20,320 nt of DNA from an uncultured Clostridia bacterium (GTDB lineage Bacteria; Bacillota; Clostridia; TANB77; CAG-508). The stretch covers positions 1 to 20,320 of the forward strand of contig CAKPPL010000013.1 of the NCBI GenBank assembly GCA_934177555.1, written 5' to 3'. A program made the translations under genes and the position numbers. Each line of letters opens with the position of its first letter. Position 1 is the first letter of the stretch. The notes below the pieces were generated by a model. The model was not told where the DNA came from. It did no database searches and was given only the letters and a program-made list of their open reading frames with translations. Below, one piece after another: positions 14,579-20,320 of the stretch.

Positions 14579-16543
14579 TTATAAAATCTCTAATACTTTT
14601 TCTAATTCTTTTATTTTATCTCTTATTTCTGCTGCTTTTTCAAATTCCATTGTACTTGCATATTCTAACATCTCATCTGTTAATTTATTTATAGTATCTT
14701 TAATATCTTCTTCTTTTTCTAATTTATATTCTATGCCTATATTTTCTGTTTGAATTGCTTTTATAGAATCTCTAATAGATTTTTTTATTGTTTTAGGTGT
14801 AATATTATGTTCTTTGTTGTACTGTTCCTGAATTCCACGTCTTCTATTCGTTTCTTTTATTGCCTTTTCCATTGAATCTGTAAGTTCATCTGCATACATT
14901 ATTACTGTTCCATCAGTATTTCTTGCAGCTCGTCCTATTGTTTGAATTAAAGAACGTTCAGAACGTAAAAAGCCTTCTTTATCTGCATCTAAAATTGCAA
15001 CTAATGATACTTCTGGAATATCTAAACCTTCTCTTAAAAGATTTATTCCTATTAATACATCAAATTCTCCTAAACGTAGATTTCTTATTATTTCCATTCT
15101 TTCTAATGCTTTTATATCTGAATGCATATAATTTACTTTAATATCTAAACTTTTTAAATATTCAGTTAAGTCTTCAGCCATTTTTTTAGTTAGTGTAGTT
15201 ACTAAAACTCTTTCCTTTTTATTTACTCTTATTCTTATTTGCTCTATTAAATCATCTATTTGATTAGTAACTGGCTTTACTTCTATTTTTGGATCTAATA
15301 ATCCTGTTGGTCTTATTATTTGCTCAACAACATTATTTTCTGAATGTTCTTTTTCATAATCTGATGGAGTTGCACTAACAAAAACTACTTGGTTAATTCT
15401 TTCTTCAAATTCATTAAACATAAGTGGTCTATTATCAAATGCTGATGGTAATCTAAATCCATATTTTACAAGTGATTCCTTACGAGCTCTGTCTCCATTA
15501 TACATTGCTTTTACTTGTGGTATTGTTGCATGTGACTCATCTATTAATAGTAAAAAGTCATCTGGAAAATAATCAAAAAGTGTGAATGGAGGACTACCTG
15601 CTTCTCTTCCACTTATATGTCTTGAATAGTTTTCTATTCCTTGACAAAATCCAGTTTCTTTCATCATTTCTATATCAAAATTAGTTCTTTCTTGTATTCT
15701 TTGTGCTTCTATTAGCTTATTTTGACTTTTGAAATATTTTACTTGTTCTTCCATTTCTTGTTCTATTGTTTGAATTGCTCTTTGCATTTTTTCACTTGAT
15801 GTTACATAATGAGAATTTGGAAATATCATTACATGCTGTCTTGTTCCTATAGTTTTACCTGTTAATGGGTTAATTTCACTTATTTTTTCTATTTCATCTC
15901 CCCAAAATTCTACTCTTATTGCAGATTCTCCTTTATCTGATGGATAAATTTCTAAAATATCTCCTTTTGCCCTAAATGTTCCTCTTTTAAAATCAATCTC
16001 ATTCCTTGTGTATTGCATATTTACTAGTTTCTTCAAAACTTTTTCTCTTGATATCTCCATTCCTGGTCTTAACGATACTATCATATTTTCATAATCTATC
16101 GGGTCTCCTAAGCCATAAATGCATGAAACTGATGATACTATTATTACATCTCTTGATTCAAATAGTGCTGCTGTTGCAGAATGTCTTAATTTATCTATCT
16201 CATCATTTATTGATGCATCTTTTTCTATATATGTGTCTGATTGTGCTATATAACTTTCTGGTTGATAATAATCATAATAAGATACAAAATATTCAACATG
16301 GTTTTCTGGAAAAAACTCTTTAAATTCTGAATATAGCTGTCCAGCCAGAGTTTTATTATGTGCCAAAACAAGAGTTGGTTTCTGTGTTTTTTCTATTATA
16401 TTTGCCATTGTAAAAGTTTTACCAGAACCCGTTACTCCTAAAAGAGTTTGAAATTTCTTTCCTTCATTTATTCCATTTACTAAATAATCTATTGCCTTAG
16501 GTTGGTCTCCTGTTGGCTTATATTCTGAGTGTAATTTAAACAT
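14579..16543 (-). CDS. uvrB: Excinuclease ABC subunit B
   Basis: This full-length 654-aa protein is the helicase-like damage verifier of nucleotide excision repair. Walker A is GVTGSGKT (36-43). The tyrosine-rich beta-hairpin (YYDYYQPESY, about 89-98) inserts between DNA strands. LLIDESH is the Walker B helicase motif, and QTIGRAAR the motif VI arginine-finger region. The C-terminal UVR coiled-coil domain, with MEFEKAAEIRDKIKEL, binds UvrC. AGGAGG lies 10 nt before the ATG. A TATAAT box (16578-16583) with no good -35 may be its promoter. The usual uvrA neighbour is about 2 kb further along, beyond the 57-aa and 86-aa genes, guaD and cysE. It converges with the 86-aa gene. Confidence 0.98.
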   Translation of the reverse strand: MFKLHSEYKPTGDQPKAIDYLVNGINEGKKFQTLLGVTGSGKTFTMANIIEKTQKPTLVLAHNKTLAGQLYSEFKEFFPENHVEYFVSYYDYYQPESYIAQSDTYIEKDASINDEIDKLRHSATAALFESRDVIIVSSVSCIYGLGDPIDYENMIVSLRPGMEISREKVLKKLVNMQYTRNEIDFKRGTFRAKGDILEIYPSDKGESAIRVEFWGDEIEKISEINPLTGKTIGTRQHVMIFPNSHYVTSSEKMQRAIQTIEQEMEEQVKYFKSQNKLIEAQRIQERTNFDIEMMKETGFCQGIENYSRHISGREAGSPPFTLFDYFPDDFLLLIDESHATIPQVKAMYNGDRARKESLVKYGFRLPSAFDNRPLMFNEFEERINQVVFVSATPSDYEKEHSENNVVEQIIRPTGLLDPKIEVKPVTNQIDDLIEQIRIRVNKKERVLVTTLTKKMAEDLTEYLKSLDIKVNYMHSDIKALERMEIIRNLRLGEFDVLIGINLLREGLDIPEVSLVAILDADKEGFLRSERSLIQTIGRAARNTDGTVIMYADELTDSMEKAIKETNRRRGIQEQYNKEHNITPKTIKKSIRDSIKAIQTENIGIEYKLEKEEDIKDTINKLTDEMLEYASTMEFEKAAEIRDKIKELEKVLEIL

Positions 16544-16628
16544 TTTTTGTCAAACCTCCTTTATCATTTTTTATTAAATTATACATATTACTAAATACCC
16601 TATTTTATCACTTTATTTATCATTATCC

Positions 16629-16663
16629 AAAAAGGTATCACATAAACACATGTGATACCTTTT
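16629..16663 (-). terminator. Intrinsic terminator of the 82-aa gene
   Basis: A perfect 14-bp stem (16630-16643 with 16650-16663) has a 6-nt loop; on the minus strand it closes with five T. It starts 13 nt past the stop codon of the 82-aa gene and separates it from uvrB. Confidence 0.85.
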
Positions 16664-16675
16664 CTTCATGTCTTT

Positions 16676-16924
16676 TTAGCCTACAACCTTAACCTCTTCA
16701 ATTTTACCATCTATGATGTCTGCAATAATAGCAAAACTATTATATTGGCATGCATACATAATCTCTTTCTCATCATAATCTACACAAGTAGGTAATTTTA
16801 TAATTGAGTCTTTGGTAATTTTTACATCTTCCTCAAAAAATTTGGTTGCTTCTTTTGACATCATCCGAGCTATTTTTTTTAGCATCTTTTTCTTCTTTTT
16901 TTTGGAAATCTTGCCATTTGTCAT
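16676..16924 (-). CDS. 82-aa lysine-rich small protein of unknown function
   Basis: I do not recognise it. The N-terminus is strongly basic: KISKKKKKKMLKKIARMM (5-22) has ten lysines and one arginine and could bind nucleic acid, ribosomes or an acidic surface. The rest (about 30-82) is acidic and beta-strand-like, with two cysteines (C47 in LPTCVDYD and C59 in MYACQYN), and ends in IEEVKVVG. There is no signal peptide or membrane segment. The ATG follows AAGGAAGG. It has a consensus promoter (16996-17024) and a strong terminator, so it is a single-gene transcript between mntP and uvrB. Two coding-like halves of opposite charge argue against a chance frame. Function is unknown. Confidence 0.7.
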   Translation of the reverse strand: MTNGKISKKKKKKMLKKIARMMSKEATKFFEEDVKITKDSIIKLPTCVDYDEKEIMYACQYNSFAIIADIIDGKIEEVKVVG

Positions 16925-16995
16925 ATCGATTTTCCTTCCTTAGTGATATTGCTAAAAAATAATATTTCTTTAGCTTTCTACATTTTACATAATAA

Positions 16996-17024
16996 ATTAT
17001 ACATCATTTTTTTATTTGTGTCAA
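16996..17024 (-). promoter_or_regulatory. Promoter of the 82-aa gene
   Basis: On the minus strand, TTGACA (17019-17024) and TATAAT (16996-17001) are separated by 17 nt, all consensus. The leader is about 65 nt. It contains GCTAAA and TTTAGC, which can form a weak stem before the ribosome site. Confidence 0.8.
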
Positions 17025-17035
17025 TCAATATCCTA

Positions 17036-17596
17036 CTATATACCTAGCAAATGTTCCAATAAAATTTTTATTCCTAATATGACAAGTATAACTCCACCAA
17101 TTAATTCTGCAGTATTTTCATATTTTATTCCAAATCTATTTCCTATTTTTGTCCCAATAACAGACATCACAAATGTAATTATCCCAATAGATGTTAATGC
17201 AAAAATTAAATTAACTTGTAAAAATGCAAAAGTTATTCCGATTGCTAATGCATCTATACTTGTTGCAACTGCTAATACAAACATTGTTTTAAAGCTAATG
17301 TTATCATTACAATTTTCCGTTTCAGTTGAAAAAGACTCTTTAATCATATTTACACCAATTACTCCTAATAATATAAAAGCAATCCAATGATCTATATTAG
17401 TTACTACTGATTCAAATGTACTACCTAAAAAATATCCAAGTAATGGCATTAGCATCTGAAATACTCCAAACCACAAACCTATTATACATGCTTTTTTCCA
17501 ATCCATTTTTTTCATTGATATTCCTTTACAAACAGATACTGCAAAAGCATCCATAGCTAATCCGATACTTAATAATATAATTTCTATTATTCCCAT
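17036..17596 (-). CDS. mntP: Manganese efflux pump MntP
   Basis: This 186-aa membrane protein exports manganese and protects against Mn(II) excess. About six hydrophobic segments are present. The MntP hallmark GLAMDAFAVSVCKG (residues 10-23) opens the first repeat and ATSIDALAIGITFAF the second; the Asp residues in these segments are the expected ion path. The start at 17596 follows GGGAGGAT; an in-frame ATG 13 codons upstream lies inside a leader hairpin and lacks a ribosome site. Many mntP genes have a yybP-ykoY manganese riboswitch; I could not see its conserved parts, but a terminator-like hairpin stands in the leader. It has its own promoter (17701-17729), divergent from the vWA gene. 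Confidence 0.93.
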   Translation of the reverse strand: MGIIEIILLSIGLAMDAFAVSVCKGISMKKMDWKKACIIGLWFGVFQMLMPLLGYFLGSTFESVVTNIDHWIAFILLGVIGVNMIKESFSTETENCNDNISFKTMFVLAVATSIDALAIGITFAFLQVNLIFALTSIGIITFVMSVIGTKIGNRFGIKYENTAELIGGVILVILGIKILLEHLLGI

Positions 17597-17615
17597 CTTA
17601 TCCTCCCTATTTATA

Positions 17616-17652
17616 TCAAAAAAGACTTTATTCATTTTTATGAATAAGTCTT
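17616..17652 (-). terminator. Terminator-like hairpin in the mntP leader (possible attenuator)
   Basis: The minus-strand RNA can form AAGACUUAUUCAU / AUGAAUAAAGUCUU (arms 17640-17652 and 17622-17635), with one bulged A and a 4-nt loop, followed directly by six U. It lies about 40 nt after the promoter start and just before the GGGAGG site of mntP. No other leftward gene ends here, so it is within the mntP leader. Confidence 0.65.
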
Positions 17653-17700
17653 ATATTTAATTACTTTTTCCTTATTTTTCTATCCACAAACTGTTTTTTT

Positions 17701-17729
17701 ATTATAACATTATTTACTGAAAAAAGCAA
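17701..17729 (-). promoter_or_regulatory. Promoter of mntP
   Basis: On the minus strand, TTGCTT (17724-17729) and TATAAT (17701-17706) are separated by 17 nt. The predicted leader is about 98 nt and includes the hairpin at 17616-17652. Confidence 0.65.
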
Positions 17730-17738
17730 AGAATTTTC

Positions 17739-17767
17739 TTGATTTTTTTATTTTTTTATATTAAAAT
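17739..17767 (+). promoter_or_regulatory. Possible promoter of the vWA surface protein gene
   Basis: TTGATT (17739-17744) and TAAAAT (17762-17767) are separated by 17 nt of almost pure T. The start would lie near 17774, at the ribosome binding site, so the leader would be about 12 nt, as for the 638-aa gene. Confidence 0.45.
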
Positions 17768-17785
17768 AATTGTGAGGTGTTTAAA

Positions 17786-19162
17786 GTGAAAAAAAGTATA
17801 TCTTTAATAATTTTTTTATTAATAATTTTTATGGCAACTAATGTTTTTGCTGTTACAACAACTATGGAAATAGTTGAAGATAATATTTGTAATATAAAAT
17901 TAAATGATGATTCTAGCTTTGAAAAGAAGATAATTTCTTCAAACTTAGAACAACATCAAATAACAATGCAATTACAAATATCAAATAATGCAAAAAGAAT
18001 AATTCCTTCTGGAGAACTAATGCTAGTTATAGATAGTTCTAGTAGCATGGACACAATAGTATCTGGAACTACAACCAGAAAAGATCTAGTTCTAAATTCA
18101 GCAAATGAATTAGTAAAAAATTTGCTAACTGCCAATAGCAAAGATTTAAAAATTGGTGTTGTTACATTTTCAACTGGAAACAAAAAAAATGATGATGGGT
18201 ATTTAATTACAGGTACAGATGCAGATGCTCAAAAAGTATGTGATTTTACTAATGATATTTCTACACTACAATCAAAAATTTCTGCAATAGAAGGAACTGG
18301 ACAATACACAAATTTAGATTCTGGTTTATTATTAGCTCAGAAATCATTTTCAACTGAAAAAAATAATAAATATATGATTGTTTTAACAGATGGCTTACCA
18401 AACTTAGCTGTTGGATATAATGACTTAGTAACATATGATGGTTTAAAAAATGTAATAACAAAAACAAAATCAACTCTTACTTCTTTATCAGATGTTAATC
18501 TAATTACCATGTTAACAGGTATAGATAATGAAGAAGCTATTTTAAAAACAGATGGAACAAATTCATATACATATGGTCAAGTAATAAATGAAGTATTTGG
18601 AACAGAAAAAAATCCAACAATAGGAAAATTCTATAAAATTAGTGATAATAAAATTCAAGAAACAATAACAAATAATATTTATCATGATTTACTACCAATT
18701 ACTAATTCTTTAGAAGATATAACAGTTATAGATTATTTTCCTCAATATATTGTTGATAACTTTGAAATGAAATATGTTGATGGAATAGATGTAAGTAATA
18801 TTTCTGCCACAATAGATAAAACAACAAATTCTATAACTTGGAATTTAGAGAGTTTACCAGCTGGTCAAACAGCAACTATTCAATATACTTTAACATTAAA
18901 TGAAAAATTTGATGAAACTATATTAAATAAAATATTAGATACTAACACAAAAGTTGATATAACTTATAAAGATTTTGATGGAGAATCACAAAGTAAAACA
19001 TCTGATGTAACTCCAAAAATAAAACTTACTCAACCAATAGATGACACTATTGCAGAAGATCCATTACCACAAACTGGTTCAAAAGTAATGATTTTAAGTT
19101 TTATTGTTTTAATAGTATTAGCTATATTCTTTAAATTAAAATATAATAAATTAAATAATTAG
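17786..19162 (+). CDS. von Willebrand factor A domain cell-wall-anchored surface protein
   Basis: This 458-aa secreted protein begins with a signal peptide: two lysines, a hydrophobic core and NVFA as a likely cleavage site near residue 22. The vWA domain (about 78-285) has MIDAS residues DSSSS (83-87), the TN pair near 175 and the TDG Asp near 202, so it may bind a metal-dependent ligand. Next comes a region of beta strands (about 305-415) like those in pilin or adhesin stalks. The end is a sorting signal: LPQTG (427-431), a hydrophobic segment (433-450) and a basic tail. Sortase would link it to peptidoglycan or to a pilus. The GTG start at 17786 follows GAGGTG with 6-nt spacing; a GTG at 17777 lies inside that site. 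Possible adhesin or pilus tip; no sortase gene is nearby. Confidence 0.88.
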   Translation: MKKSISLIIFLLIIFMATNVFAVTTTMEIVEDNICNIKLNDDSSFEKKIISSNLEQHQITMQLQISNNAKRIIPSGELMLVIDSSSSMDTIVSGTTTRKDLVLNSANELVKNLLTANSKDLKIGVVTFSTGNKKNDDGYLITGTDADAQKVCDFTNDISTLQSKISAIEGTGQYTNLDSGLLLAQKSFSTEKNNKYMIVLTDGLPNLAVGYNDLVTYDGLKNVITKTKSTLTSLSDVNLITMLTGIDNEEAILKTDGTNSYTYGQVINEVFGTEKNPTIGKFYKISDNKIQETITNNIYHDLLPITNSLEDITVIDYFPQYIVDNFEMKYVDGIDVSNISATIDKTTNSITWNLESLPAGQTATIQYTLTLNEKFDETILNKILDTNTKVDITYKDFDGESQSKTSDVTPKIKLTQPIDDTIAEDPLPQTGSKVMILSFIVLIVLAIFFKLKYNKLNN

Positions 19163-19206
19163 AAAAATAGAGTGAATCACAAAATCAATGATTCACTCTA
19201 TTTTTT
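19163..19206. terminator. Bidirectional terminator between the vWA gene and clpB
   Basis: A perfect 17-bp stem (19163-19179 with 19189-19205) has a 9-nt loop and A- and T-runs at both ends. It begins at the vWA stop codon and reaches the clpB stop codon, so it can end transcription from both directions. Confidence 0.9.
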
Positions 19207-20320
19207 TATTTTTTTAATATCAATTCATTATTTTCACAATCAATTTCAACCTTACTATTTGGCAATATTTCTTGTGTTAATAATTTTTTTGCAATTAATG
19301 TTTCTAATTTCTTTTGAACAAATCTCTTTAAAGGTCTTGCACCATATATTTCATCATATCCATTATCTATTAAATAATCTTTTGCAGACTGTGTTAATTT
19401 CAATTCAATATGTTTATCATCTAATCTGTTTTCTATGTCTTTTATTAAAAGGTCTAAAATTTTAGAAATTTCTTTTTTCATTAATGGTTTATAAAATACA
19501 ATTTCATCTAAACGGTTTAAAAATTCAGGTCTAAAGCTTTGTTTTAATAATTGATTTACCTTTTCTTTTGCTTCTTCTGAGATTTCACCATTTTCTTGTA
19601 TTCCTTCTAATATATATTCAGAACCTAAATTAGATGTTAGAATTATTATTGTATTTTTAAAATCTACTGTTCTACCTTGAGAATCTGTTATTCTTCCATC
19701 ATCTAATACTTGTAATAAAATATTAAATACATCTGGATGTGCTTTTTCAATTTCATCAAATAATACAACTGAATATGGTTTTCTTCTAACTGCTTCTGTT
19801 AATTGACCTCCTTCTTCATATCCAACATATCCTGGAGGTGCACCAATTAATCTTGATACAGAATATTTTTCCATATATTCAGACATATCAATTCTTACAA
19901 TATTGTGTTCATCATCAAATAAACTTTCAGCAAGTGATTTAGCTAATTCAGTTTTTCCTACACCTGTTGGTCCCAAGAATAAAAATGAACCTATTGGTCT
20001 TCTTGGATCACTAATTCCAGCTCTTGAACGCATAATTGCTTCTGAAACCTTTTCTACAGCTTCATCTTGACCAATTACTCTTTTGTGTAATATTTTATCA
20101 AGATTTAATATCTTTTCTCTCTCACCTTCCATTAATTTTGTAACAGGGATTCCTGTCCATCTTGAAATTATTTTTGTAATTTCATCTTCTGTAACTTTAT
20201 TTCTAAGTAATCCATCTTCTTTACTCTTTTCTGATATTTCCTCTTCTTTTTCTAGCTCTTTTTGTAATTCTGGTAATTTTCCATATCTTAATTCTGCTAC
20301 TTTGTTCAAATCATAATTTC
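19206..20320 (-). CDS. clpB: ATP-dependent disaggregase ClpB (C-terminal part)
   Basis: The frame is open through the right edge, and 371 residues are visible. They begin at the end of the middle domain (NKVAELRYGKLPEL) and continue with ISRWTGIPV, then the second AAA+ domain: Walker A GPTGVGKT, the pore loop GYVGY, Walker B VVLFDEIEKAH, sensor 1 TSNLGS, and sensor 2 GARPLKR. The ELRYGKLPEL and GEREKILNLD segments favour ClpB over ClpC. ClpB rescues aggregated proteins with the DnaK system and takes no protease. The regulatory region, where CtsR or HrcA sites would be expected, is outside the window. The end of the protein is intact and followed by a perfect terminator. Confidence 0.97.
   Translation of the reverse strand, partial: NYDLNKVAELRYGKLPELQKELEKEEEISEKSKEDGLLRNKVTEDEITKIISRWTGIPVTKLMEGEREKILNLDKILHKRVIGQDEAVEKVSEAIMRSRAGISDPRRPIGSFLFLGPTGVGKTELAKSLAESLFDDEHNIVRIDMSEYMEKYSVSRLIGAPPGYVGYEEGGQLTEAVRRKPYSVVLFDEIEKAHPDVFNILLQVLDDGRITDSQGRTVDFKNTIIILTSNLGSEYILEGIQENGEISEEAKEKVNQLLKQSFRPEFLNRLDEIVFYKPLMKKEISKILDLLIKDIENRLDDKHIELKLTQSAKDYLIDNGYDEIYGARPLKRFVQKKLETLIAKKLLTQEILPNSKVEIDCENNELILKK

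Noticed and set aside
14481..14753. A 90-codon plus-strand frame overlapping the end of the 86-aa gene
   Set aside because: It crosses the strong terminator at 14517-14545 and lies opposite the uvrB 3' end; no ribosome site is seen.
1..20320. CRISPR arrays, insertion sequences, tRNA or rRNA genes
   Set aside because: No regularly spaced repeats, transposase frames, terminal inverted repeats of elements or tRNA cloverleaf sequences were seen.

Overview
The window comes from a very AT-rich Gram-positive bacterium, most likely an uncultured or gut-type member of the Clostridia. The evidence is strong AGGAGG-type ribosome binding sites, consensus TTGACA-17-TATAAT promoters, an LPQTG sortase-anchored surface protein, an Asp23/Gls24-type domain and Bacillota versions of the repair genes. 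The species cannot be fixed from the sequence alone. No rRNA, tRNA, insertion sequence or CRISPR array is visible.

Most genes run leftward (minus strand) and are housekeeping. From left to right: the start of a U32-family tRNA hydroxylase (trhP, cut by the left edge), trmR, typA/bipA, a plsC-like acyltransferase, a P-loop/Asp23 fusion protein, a processive GT2 glycosyltransferase, recN, a dCMP deaminase-type protein, uvrA, cysE, guaD, a 57-aa peptide gene, uvrB, an 82-aa lysine-rich protein, mntP, and the C-terminal part of clpB (cut by the right edge). Likely co-transcribed groups are P-loop/Asp23-plsC-typA (gaps of 18 and 25 nt) and uvrA-dCMP deaminase (12 nt). Several other genes have clear promoters of their own.

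Only three genes run rightward, and each is a single-gene unit with a promoter in front and an intrinsic terminator behind. They are a 638-aa protein that I read as a highly divergent RelA/SpoT-type synthetase-like protein, an 86-aa cysteine-containing protein, and a vWA-domain LPQTG surface protein. The 638-aa gene lies between trmR and trhP. These two make successive steps of one tRNA wobble-uridine modification and are neighbours in Bacillus subtilis (yrrM-yrrN-yrrO), so the gene looks inserted into a conserved pair.

The least explained stretch is 13.84-14.55 kb: a 57-aa proline/glycine-punctuated peptide gene and an 86-aa gene transcribed divergently, both with near-consensus promoters, between guaD and uvrB. 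The peptide gene is richer in GC than its surroundings and contains an imperfect internal duplication. Other regulatory structures worth noting are a nested inverted repeat around the recN promoter, a terminator hairpin that contains the cysE ribosome binding site, and a terminator-like hairpin in the mntP leader.
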